A stretch of 64,000 nucleotides of DNA, from contig NC_054885.1 in assembly GCF_018320785.1 (NCBI RefSeq), forward strand, positions 6,646,921 to 6,710,920. The letters are read 5' to 3'. Position numbers and translations under genes: made by a program. This stretch comes from Cheilinus undulatus (Eukaryota > Chordata > Actinopteri > Labriformes > Labridae). A model generated the notes under the pieces. It saw only the letters and a program-made list of their open reading frames with translations. It was not told where the DNA came from and searched no databases. Shown in pieces: positions 33,201 through 43,113 of the stretch (the first letter of the stretch is position 1; every line of letters begins with the position of its first letter).

Positions 33201-36200
33201 GCATCGTTTTTAACCACCTTGGTGATCGGTGCCGACATGGAGAACGTGGAGCCCAGCGTGCCAGGCTGAACAAAATAAAAGAATGGAAAATAATTAGTGT
33301 AATCATTCAGACCTTCTGACTTTAGGAACAAAATGAGTCAATATGTTTATATGTACAGTTACAATTATAGCTTGATTAGGCCAGATAATAGGACAACTAT
33401 CTTTCTCTCAGTGAACAAACACCAAGGGAGAACACATTTATAGACAGAAGTATGTCTGACTCCTCTACAGTATGTAGTGGTTTGCCACCTTTCAGCCAGG
33501 TCGACTGAATTGCGTCAAAGACCAAACCGGTCTGGTTTGACTGGTTGTATGTGGAATGGTGAAACCTGGACCCTCTTTGCATGTGTTGTTTTCTCTAAAG
33601 GCACACTCACACTACGCCCAACTGCCCTGTACTGTGCTGAAGCACAACTGTCCCCCCTCTGCAGTCTCCTGCTGGCATGCACTTACGCTGCTCCAAGACC
33701 AACTCTTGTACACACATGATCACAGCGTCACGTAACACATGCATGGCTTTTTTTACAAGAAGTGTGGTTGTAGAGCGGGCATGGTGGAGAACAACACAGA
33801 GAGAATGACTGCAACTTTACTGACTTTGTGGCTTATTCAGAGTCATTTTGATTGAATGCAACCCGTTAACAACTCTGGATTTTTGATTATACAAGGTGAG
33901 GTATCCATTTAGATCAAGTGCATGTAATGCCACTCTTGTGTTTGTGCACGAACGGTACCATGCCCACGCCCAACTCTTCCATCTGCACCTGGGCCGAGGA
34001 AACGTGCCATGCTCAAGTAAAGTACAAATCATTCACACTAGTCAAACAAATTGGACCATGGGGATACATTTGAACAGGACAGTGCAGATTACCTAGTTGT
34101 TTTCTGCCATACATTCTTCTACACATTTATGCTGTTGACTTCAGGGTCAAAGCCCAATGTGAAAACTATGGAGTATGTTTAGAATGTCAGGACCAGTTTC
34201 AGGCCAAATGAGGTAAATTTGTGCTTGAATAACTTGATCCCAAACCAGATTATCCAGGTGTGTTAGTCAGACTTTAAGAATTCATCTTTTTATGGTGTCA
34301 GTCAGACTAGCAAGTTAAAGTGGATTTTAAGACACTTTTAGTCAGACTAACACAGTGGTTCCCAAAGTGGGCTGAGGGACCCAATAAGGGGGCGTGACAT
34401 AATGACAGTGGAGGGGGGGACTGCAGTTGCAGTTCAGGTCCAAGATGTTGTCTACATTTAGGATTGGAGTGGAAAAGGAGCACCTAATGCTAGGCAGGAC
34501 AGCCCTGACAACACTCCTTCCTTTTGCAACATCCTGCCCCTGTGAGATAAGATTTACTGCTGCCCCAATCAAGACATAAGAAATCAAAGCTGGTCATTGA
34601 AATGTAACTGAGAGCCGCAGCTGCACCCAAGACTCATCTCTAGCATCAAATAAGCCCATGACAGTCACTGAAGTTATGTGGGACTGGGGGTAAATCTTAA
34701 AGGTGTTCATTAAGTTTTTATTTTCAGGGAATGTTCATCTTCAGAGTCGGATCTTTAAAACTCTGTTTAAGGGGATGGTTGTTATTGCTACAAAATTTTA
34801 AAGTTTAATGGTGTAGTCGATAAAAAAAAGGGATTCATTTGCAAATATCATGACTGAAAGTGTTTTCACTGTGTGTTTACATATTTTTCCATGTTGATGT
34901 TTATAGTGAGGGGTAGGGGGCTGCACAGGAAAAGTTTGGGAACCACTCGACTAAAAGAAGAATTCCACCTAATAGCATCATTCTAACTTACAGACTGTGT
35001 TTGGATCGGTTTATTCTGACTGTATATTAGTTCAGCTGTCAAGTAGTAGTCCTTACCCGTGATTGGAGCATACTGCTAGCTGTTGTGATCTTCATTTGTT
35101 TGTTGGCGATGCCGTCATGATCATTTGAGTCAGGCTGTGGAGATAAAACAACTCATGTTAATAAAAGAAGACATTGTGTCCATCTTCATCCATCATATCC
35201 ACAGCTTCTAGTTGTTTTCTATTATTTCAATATTCCAGTGCTTTCATCATAATATGACAGATAAAAAAATGCTTGCAAAGTGAATATATATAAACTAAAA
35301 ATGACTCTGTGGTGCTGCTATCTGTCTCTGAGTCTGTGGTAACAGATGCTTTGGCCTTGTCGACACATAGCTGGGTGTTTTTGAAAGCAGAGGTTGATGT
35401 CCTTGACGAAATTGTAGCTGTCTAAGAGCGCTGCTTCGCCCACACAGAGAAGGACAGACCACCACTGGCGTGGCGTGCTCTTTGCAGCACGCAAGAAGGT
35501 GTTGTTGAGTTTTCATGTGGATGAAAGTATTTGAGAACAGTGTGTGTGGATGGGATTATTTTAAAAAAACAGAAAAGGAAAACCTCAGTTCTTAAAAAAC
35601 ACCTGCCTACACCTGGACTAGGCCTTTGTCTAAAACATTTCAAATCAGCCTTAATTCTGCTGCTCTTTCCTCATACATGTTTCCCACACTCATAGCTGTG
35701 TGATATGATGGTGGTACTCTAGTTCCAAAAACACCATTAGCTTGCTACAGCCTCTTCCTTATATAATATTTAATAGAAGCACTTTTCCAGTACTTATTTT
35801 CTTTAATATCAGGCCAGTTTTCTCTGATCTGGCGTCATCACAACAACATGTGCTGAGAGGGCAAACGAACAATGTGATACAAGACTCCTTGTGCTTTAAG
35901 CTTTAAGAACTGAACTGATATTTCTATGATATGCAAGTTTAACACATCAACACCACATATTTTCAGTGTCTTTATTATCACAGTAATTCCAAACATCTCT
36001 TTTGCTGCTCACAGCTGACATGGTGCAGTGCTTCCAGACTGGGTACATGAGACGCTGCAGTGACATCACTTGATTTAATTTCTGTTTGCATGTTAACAAG
36101 TCAGGGCTTTCTGGCTGCCTGCATGACCACGTCTCCCACGCAGAGAATGTAGAAAGCAGAAAGTTTCCTCTATTTTTTCCATGAGCTGCATGCATCTCTC

Positions 36201-39200
36201 AACCAAAAAAGCCCGGAAACTTATCAACAGATGGCCTCATTTGTTTTAGTAGATATGTGTGCTCATATTGACATAGCTTTGCAATGTGGTTAATGGTGAC
36301 CCAGATGATGACAGTAAGGCAAACATCTAATGAAGCTGTTCCCTAAATGTCAACAATCAGTGAAGCTTTCTGTTTCCACATCAGTAGGATATGTCACTAG
36401 GAAGATAACAGTACAGCTATGGTTTGTGCTTTTCAAAGTAAACGCCCAGTTAAGCATTTCTGTTTAAAAACTCACCTTGTTCATACAGAATGCTTCCCTT
36501 CTGATTATTTTTGCCTCTGGTTATTCACTGAATCAAGTCACATGAAGGGAGATTTATTGAGGTCAAACTTATGAAGAAAGACAGGGCTGTGACAGGAGGA
36601 AGATACAGCCACGGCAGCTGGTGTAAAAGCCGTGACGTTGGCAGGACGCAGAAAAACACGCACCCAGTCTGAAACAGAGCTAAGCTACTGTAGCCTTAAA
36701 GAGCTAGAGCGTGGGAGTACTGCTATGTTACTTGAATGATTACATCAATGCTTCAATTAATCAACCTTTATTTGTATAGTGCCCAATCCTAATCAATGTT
36801 ATCTCAAGAGCAGGTCTGAACCTACTTTTTGTTGTATTATTTACAAGGACCCAACATTAATCCACCATGAACACAGCACTAAGTAATATTTTGCAAAGTC
36901 ATAGTAGCAAAGAAAAGACTGTCTTTAAAAAGGTAAAATCTCAAGTAGAACCAGCCAACCCGTGCAACACATCAAAAAAGGCTTTACCTGTGTGGCTGCA
37001 CGTATTCCTCCTGACATCCCTATTGGTCGTTGCTGTTTTAAAAACAAAACACAGATTAGGTTTCAGCGAGTGTGTTCATGCACTTTTTTCAACCAACATT
37101 GACTACACATACTGTAAAAGTAAGCATCTACTTGTTCAAACCTCACCTGGATGGTCTTCGTTATTTTTAGTGGTGGTGCAGCAGCTGTTTGTGTCGGCGT
37201 CCCTCCAATGCTCCTCTTCAGGCTTAGCCTATCTCGAGCGTCCATCACTCTCTTGTTACTACCCAGCTGTGGAGTAACGCTGCCTCTCACATTCAGTCCT
37301 TGTACATTACGAGTGAGTTGCCTCAGATTCCCCCCTGCGAGGTTGTTGTTGGTGTGGATCTGTATTTGTGGCATGTGTGTCTGGCCCTGTAGTGTGTGCG
37401 TTATTGCTGGCTTTTGCGTTGTCTGTACTGGGACGTTGATCTGAATCTGCCCCTCTTTGCGTGAGTTAATCATCTGACGAGCATCTTTCACTCCTCCCGC
37501 TCCTCCTTTGCCTCGGATTTTGAAGCGGGCGTCTTTCTGACCCAGCATGTCTCGAGCATCTTTTACTTGAAAACCTGAAGGGAGAGGAGAGGAAGGTTTT
37601 GTCGGGAAATAAATCACTAACACTAGAAAATTAAAACTTTTGAGTCAGCTGAGAGTGGTCACAATACCAGAATTTAATCTTGGATGTGATTCAAGAGCAA
37701 ATCAAACAATATCAATACCAGTTTGATACCATATCAACAAAAATAGAAGTCCTGTACACACACTTGTAGGTTATTTTTCCTTTTAACACACCAAAAATTG
37801 TAGATGAATTCTGCTCAAAGTCTAAATTTAAAAAAAGTAGTCAACATGCTGGTATTAGAGTGTTGCCTAAGCAATAAAATCCAGACAGTGTGCAGGTGAT
37901 CCCATGCAGTTTTTATAGATTTATCCCTCTTGTATTTGCCTTTCCTATTATACAGATGTTTTCTTAAAGCTTTATTATATTTGTATAATTAAGACAATTA
38001 AAATATCAGACACTGTATGGTTTTATACAACTTTTCATGTGTCTTAATGACTTTGAACAGTCATGTTAGCCCCTTACCTGGTCCTCCTCCGAGCCGCTGT
38101 CTAACATCATTGACCCCTATTCTCTGCCGGGCGTCAAAGCCTCTGCTAGCTCCTCCTGCTCCTCCTGCTCCTCGTCCAAACATTGGTCTGAGAAAGAGAA
38201 ACATTTAGGGTTCTTTAAATTCATCCATAGTTTCATCGCATCAACTGGGATGATAATGTCAGTTCTTTTAACTTTTAAAAACTCACTCGAGAGCACCACT
38301 AATTGCTACAGAAAAGTTTCATCACATAAATTATTATGCAGTCTTAAACTGTTGTAAAGGAGGCACGGACCCTCTTTATATATGTGATTCCAACCCCAAA
38401 AAACTTCAGCTAAATTGCCTTTTATCAACAAGTCCAAAACTTTTCTACTCTTGTAAAAGTACAGTTAGTTTGGTTAAAATTTACTTAAGTAAAAGTAAAA
38501 GTCTGAGTCTATAAATCTACTCAGGTAAAGGTAATTTAATTCAAAGTTTACCCTGAGTACTGTGTAGCTACTGAGGGGTTGTGCATTAAAATAATAATTT
38601 TCTTTATTGACAAGAACAACAAAAGAATAGATCTCCAACCAGGTTTATCAGCTAAAGTCACACATCTTTAACAAATTAAAACACACATTAAAATTGACAG
38701 TGTTAATATAACTCATATATAGTTATATTAAACACTTTAAACATAATTATATTAGTCCAAACAACACACAGTTAAACTACGCTTTAAAGTGTTAATTATT
38801 TACAATATGACAGAGGGGCAGTAACTTATGAAACTCTGTGGTAAGGTGGATCTTCTCTGACAAAAATAAAACAGAGTCAACCTCAAAGCAAGGCAATACA
38901 TACTGATAAACAGTATGCTTTTATATGAATAATGTGTTCAAACTCTAACTCGGTGGATAACTTCATTCATGGTGCAGATGTGTCTCACATCAAAAAACAA
39001 CATCAGTCCACCAGAAACATGACCAGAAGAACCCCTACAGGGATAACTGTACAAAAGAGAACATCCAAACACAACTAAACACATATTAAACACAAAATAC
39101 CAACATAGAAAACAGTTAAATTTATGCAGACATGATATAAAACCAAATACATGAATTAAGTAGGGAAGAGTAAACACTGAAATTCTGTTAGTCTTCTATG

Positions 39201-39967
39201 TTTTCCTCTCTCTTTTCTAACATGTTATTTTCTTTTTACCCCACTATTACTGTAAAGTTTATTTACAAACTATTAGCACCAACTGGCTAATATCTGGCTG
39301 TACATAGCTGGTATACTGTAATCTTGCCGAGCTCCTTCTGTTGATGTTACATCATGTTATGTCTTTGTATGTGGATGCAGTACCTTACCAAACGGGAATT
39401 AAATGAATAAATTACTTTTGTATTCTTCTCATTGTGCTGCATCTTATTTTCTTTGTACTGAGAGCCACGGCCCTAACTTCAAACACCACAGAGAGTGATA
39501 AAACTTGTTTTGTTGCACATTTAAATATTAGCTCGATGAATAGCTACGCAAGACTGGAGATGCTACATACAGCAGCTAACTGCTCATGGCTTCAGAAGAC
39601 TTAAAGTCGAGAAAAATTATAAAAGACACGATAAAAGACATGCAAAAATCTGAAAAGTGTTTTTAAATGACCAACCTATATTTTCAAAATCCCATAATTT
39701 CAGGTTTCAGAAGTAAAGGCCTGTGCTAGCATCTGATGCTAGCGTTTACGGCGTACTTAACGTTAGCTTTAGTGAGCTGATGTTAGCTTAGCTCAATGGC
39801 TATTAAATGTCTCCGTTCTTCAAATGCTTATAGAAATGTTTATGATAGTTTTGACACCGTTAGTAGCATAAAAAGATAAATTCTGTAGCATTTTGATACC
39901 TTTTAGCTTGAGCCTTGACGTTAATACCGCGCTGTCGTATCACTTCATCCAAAGAGACGTCTGCCAT
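30244..39967 (-). CDS. poldip3: Polymerase delta-interacting protein 3 (SKAR/PDIP46)
   Basis: Ten coding exons: 39900-39967, 38078-38187, 37147-37574, 36988-37032, 35057-35134, 33044-33265, 32756-32833, 32249-32378, 32044-32110 and 30244-30460. Phase is perfect, giving 480 residues (human 421). Start MADVSLDEVIRQRG. Repeated arginine-rich DAR motifs follow (FDARQRIGVNDVRQRLGGG, KDARDMLGQKDARFKIRGK, KDARQMINSRK, MDARDRLSLKRS). The linker has APITKVVKNDAYTAP, then one RRM (ITVNNLHPRVTEEDIVELFC, AEVVFVRKEDAVSAYRKYNN). The tail is EVDPQTILKALFKS...FRIKI. SKAR is loaded onto spliced mRNA by the exon-junction complex, recruits S6K1 to raise translation of new mRNAs, and takes part in mRNA export; it also binds DNA polymerase delta p50. 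A 45-base exon (QRPIGMSGGIRAATQ) lies between exons 3 and 5. The start is about 500 bases from a divergent U12 snRNA gene. Confidence 0.95.
33597..34060. repeat. Possible MITE in poldip3 intron
   Basis: It begins ggcacactcacactacgccc, contains paired CpG-rich phrases (cggtaccatgcccacgccca) and ends near attcacactagtc. The style fits teleost non-autonomous DNA elements, but I cannot prove ends or a target duplication. Confidence 0.3.
34353..34948. mobile_element. hAT-type MITE, family C
   Basis: Left end cagtggttcccaaagtgggc and right end, reversed, gagtggttcccaaacttttc are hAT-style termini. The target duplication is gactaaca (34345-34352) against gactaaaa (34949-34956), 7 of 8. It is 596 bases long, has no transposase, and lies in poldip3 intron 5. 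Confidence 0.8.
37655..37850 (+). repeat. Interspersed repeat, family G, partial copy
   Basis: It reads gtcacaataccagaatttaa, then taccatatcaacaaaaatag, aagtcctgta and ggttattttt, in the same order as the copies at 12318 and 17640. It lies in poldip3 intron 2. Confidence 0.5.
38440..38580 (+). repeat. Teleost repeat rich in acttaagtaaaagtaa
   Basis: The run tttacttaagtaaaagtaaa, followed by actcaggtaaaggtaa and ctgagtactgtgtagctact, matches a very common fish interspersed repeat that I know by phrase but cannot name. The following 38590-39420 is AT-rich poldip3 intron 1 with nothing recognisable. Confidence 0.45.
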
Positions 39968-40403
39968 TTTCTCGCACCGCCGCACAGCGCATGCGTGCAT
40001 AACAGTCTTAACAAAGACTGCGGAAGCCGAAATGCAATTATAAATTTCTTTATTTTCCTAAATATATACTACAATTTGTTGTTGTCATACGTTAAAAAGA
40101 CGGCACAGCTAACTATGTTATGTTATGCCACAAACTCATACACAGACTGTTTGGATTAGCCAACTGTTCACAGGGGGGGAAGTGTACTCTGCGATTGATT
40201 AATCATGTCGAGTTTCGGAATCCGGTAAGTCATGCCTGATTACCCGTGAGCCTTTGCGATATAATAATTTGCCACGGTTTTGATGTAAAGTGTTATTTGT
40301 CGGTGTTAAAACGTATCTCCCGTTTAATTTAGCTCATAAGACTACACAAAACAAATAGAGATGGTGTTTGAAAGTGAGATACTTCACTTTGTACGTTGAT
40401 TGA

Positions 40404-40422
40404 GTCACACCCTGACTGAAGA
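40404..40422 (+). promoter_or_regulatory. Proximal sequence element of the U12 gene
   Basis: gtcacaccctgactgaaga lies 46-64 bases before the U12 start, the position and approximate sequence (TCACCNTNAC...) of the snRNA PSE bound by SNAPc. There is no TATA box at -25, as expected for a Pol II snRNA gene. Confidence 0.6.
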
Positions 40423-40467
40423 CACCAGGGCACTGTAGTATAGACGGTCTTCGACTATCTACTGGTC

Positions 40468-40622
40468 ATGCCTTAAACTGATGAGTAAGGAAAATAACGA
40501 CGCGGGGTGACGCCCGTGTCCTCGTACATTTAACGAGATGAATTTTTGAAGGGGTAAAGGTCTGCCTGCTGAGGTGACTCGCCTACTTCGTGAGATGCCT
40601 CGTGGGACTAGGACCTTCCCCG
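40468..40622 (+). ncRNA. rnu12: U12 minor-spliceosomal snRNA
   Basis: The 5' 33 nucleotides match vertebrate U12 almost exactly: atgccttaaact, then gatgagtaaggaaaataacg. They include the agtaaggaa segment that pairs with the U12-type branch site. Next come the stem gcggggtgacgcccg (p65-proximal region in U12), the Sm site aatttttga, and the 3' domain gggtaaaggt...gaggtgactcgcctacttcg...gatgcct that folds into the large 3' stem-loop. Length is about 150-155 nt, and the 3' end is placed by analogy. A 3'-box-like gtgaaagtaataaaaga follows at 40636-40652. U12 base-pairs with the branch point of U12-type introns and works with U11, U4atac, U6atac and U5. In human, RNU12 also sits beside POLDIP3, which supports a functional locus and not a pseudogene. 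Confidence 0.96.
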
Positions 40623-42129
40623 AATCCCCTCTCATGTGAAAGTAATAAAAGAAAAAAAACTAACGGAACTATCTCAGTATACTGGAAAGTGTCCTGATAC
40701 AACATGTGAAGAGATACAAAGCAGGATGAATAGATGACAGGGGAGTCAGAAAAACGTAATATACACCAAAACATATATAAAAAATGTTTCTTTAGGCGCC
40801 AGGAAGCAGAGAAATTGTGATTACATTTGTTTAATGTATTTAGCTGGCATTCATTCCTTTTACCTAACTCTGCTTTGGTAACATTTATGAGTGAATGAGA
40901 TTGAAATTTTATAGATTGCTTTTTTCCCGTGCAGCCTTTCATAGACTTCAGTCTGCAGCCCAGTATGAGACCTAAAAATCCCCTGTGGTTCACAACTGAA
41001 GAAAAAAGCAACCATGACATAAGACTAATTTATTTACCTTTTATTTACCATATTTTTGTTAAAAAAGAAAAAAAAAAAACAGGGGATATCAATGCAAATG
41101 CTCTGCTTTCTGAACATTTTACATTGCTTAGAACATGTTTATGGGGTCAAAAAGTACAATATATGAGCCACTGTCATTTATTTTGTTTTATATAGGCATC
41201 GGTAAAGCCACTTAAATTTTCTTTTCCTATATTTACCCCTGTAAACATGCTTTGTGTCCCAGGAAACTCTTCCCATTATCATCAATGTCTCCAAAGACAT
41301 TGACAAACTCTTAAAACGAGGAGTAAGCTGCAAAGTAAGATTTTTATTGAAGTTAAATCATGACACTGCTGTATACTTCAAACTAAGTAAATGATAAAAA
41401 AGGTGATATGAGTTAAAACCTCAGCATGTATTTTGGTATCCAGGCTAAAATGACACGTCATTAAAAAAAGTAAAATAAAAATGACATTTGTATCTCTTTT
41501 GATGACATTAACATTAATATTTTATAAATGATGTAACAGCTTCTTTCCTTTAGGTTTTGTATGCCATACTTAAAAAAAATAAAATAAAAAAAAGTTTCAA
41601 AACTGAACATTAACTAATGATATATTTTTTTAAATGCTTTAAAAATCCACCCTTTGAATAGAAAACAACTTCTTAACAACAATAAACCAGATATCTTTCT
41701 GTTTGACTCTACCATCCTTGCTGTGACCCTCTACCAGCATTTTGATAACATTTTGACCCGTGACAATTCAAAACCTCAAACACGACTGGTGAATGTATCA
41801 GTAAAACACACTTAAAAGGCCTCATAATGGCATGATGGTGTCTGGGCCTCCCAAATTACAAGTACCAGAAACTTGTAGGGTACTTATGGTACTTGTTATG
41901 GTACTGGAAACTTTTAGCTTCAACGACTTGGCTTTAAAGAACTAAATAGCTTCTGCAGCCCACAGCTGTCCCCAGGGTCTAACGTCCCGACGATTATGCA
42001 AATGAGGCATCCTGATAAAACTAGGTTTAAGAGGACAGAGTCAATCAATCTGATATAAAATAATATGCCAATAAGGACTTAGATGCAAATAATCTGTTGT
42101 TTTGCAGGGTGAACTGTGTCTATTGTGTG

Positions 42130-42238
42130 CCCATAATTTTTGCTATGGTATTAAAAGGTAATGATAGAATCTGATTTTTAATGGTGCCATATTGTAGTTT
42201 AAAATTCTGGTATCTCGACAACCCTAACAGTTCAAATT
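42130..42238 (-). repeat. Interspersed repeat, family G end
   Basis: Reversed, it starts agggttgtcgagataccaga, the terminal phrase of the family. The same phrase recurs at 60241-60275 as gggttgttacgataccaaaa. Confidence 0.5.
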
Positions 42239-42278
42239 TATCAATGGTAAATGTTCTTTTGATACCATATGTTTCAAA

Positions 42279-42694
42279 CAGGGGCGTAGCTAGAGATTTT
42301 GGGCCCCTGAAAAGAATATTACACAGGGCCCCCCTTAGCCAGCTAGACACGAGAGAAAATGTTGCATCCCTTTTACAAATATCTAGCATTTTCATGTACT
42401 TTTGAACCATAATTTCCACTTTTTTTGAGCATTATTTTCACCATGGTTAAATTAATTTTACTCGCATTATTTTGCACTGCTGGACTACACCATTTGGACA
42501 TTTTTAAGGGAGGAGAAGGCCTGCCCCAGTATTGTATTTTACTCTATTTGATAAAGATTTCAGTCTATTGACCGACTTAGTTGCTTTTGATTCAATAACA
42601 ATCTTATTAGTAAGAAATAAAATTAATACATACTCTTCATTTCTACTTTCTGTGGGTACCAGGTAATTACTTCCCCCCCTGTGCTACACCCATG
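42279..42694. mobile_element. hAT-type MITE, family D
   Basis: The left end is caggggcgtagctagagatt and the right end, reversed, catgggtgtagcacaggggg. A perfect 8-base target duplication gtttcaaa lies at 42271-42278 and 42695-42702. It is 416 bases long and lies 420 bases upstream of the fam234b start. Confidence 0.85.
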
Positions 42695-42997
42695 GTTTCA
42701 AAACAATCAAAGTTTAAGTTTTTTTGCAGGGACTGATAGAACTGAGTACCATAGATTTTAAAATATCTGATCTGATCTGACTTTTCCAGACTAATTTTTA
42801 ACACTCAAAACTACAGTGAAAGTGCAGTTTTTTATTCATGGAAAAAACTTCCCAAATATTATTTTACCTAATATTACATTATTACAATATAAATAAATAT
42901 AAAATTAGTACAGACATTGCTTAATTTGAGCAGAATTATACAGTGTGGTAACATCCGAAAACGTCAAGCTACAAGAGAAACGTTATTATAGATAAAG

Positions 42998-43020
42998 ACT
43001 ACAACTCCCATGATGCAGCG
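42998..43020 (+). promoter_or_regulatory. ZNF143/THAP11 (SBS) promoter motif for fam234b
   Basis: ACTACAACTCCCATGATGC is an almost exact match to the long vertebrate SBS motif bound by ZNF143 with THAP11. It is usually found within 200 bases of transcription starts. Here it lies about 94 bases before the fam234b ATG, so transcription probably starts between 43020 and 43110. Confidence 0.85.
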
Positions 43021-43113
43021 GGGCAGCCAGAGCTCCAACCTGCATGCTCGGTGCCCTGGTGCTGCTCATCACCGCAGCCTCACGTCGCTGTTTTGGGATC
43101 CGTTAGAGGAGAA

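Larger units (their letters stand above)
40623..42997. other. Spacer between U12 and fam234b
   Basis: No gene recognised. The sequence is AT-rich and holds a family-G repeat piece in reverse orientation (42130-42238) and the hAT MITE at 42279-42694. The open frames (minus 40583-41020, plus 40929-41195) are not coding-like. Confidence 0.55.

Noticed and set aside
33014-33331. Two overlapping minus-strand frames at the poldip3 linker exon
   Set aside because: Only the frame reading TKVVKNDAYTAP joins the neighbouring exons in phase; the other is a shadow.
40205-40224. Possible plus-strand first exon (ATGTCGAGTTTCGGAATCCG before gtaagt) between poldip3 and U12
   Set aside because: It gives only six codons and a donor by chance, no downstream coding exon was found, and the U12 gene explains the conserved sequence to the right.
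40583-41020. 145-codon minus-strand open frame
   Set aside because: Its end overlaps the antisense of U12, it has no domain, and its composition is non-coding.
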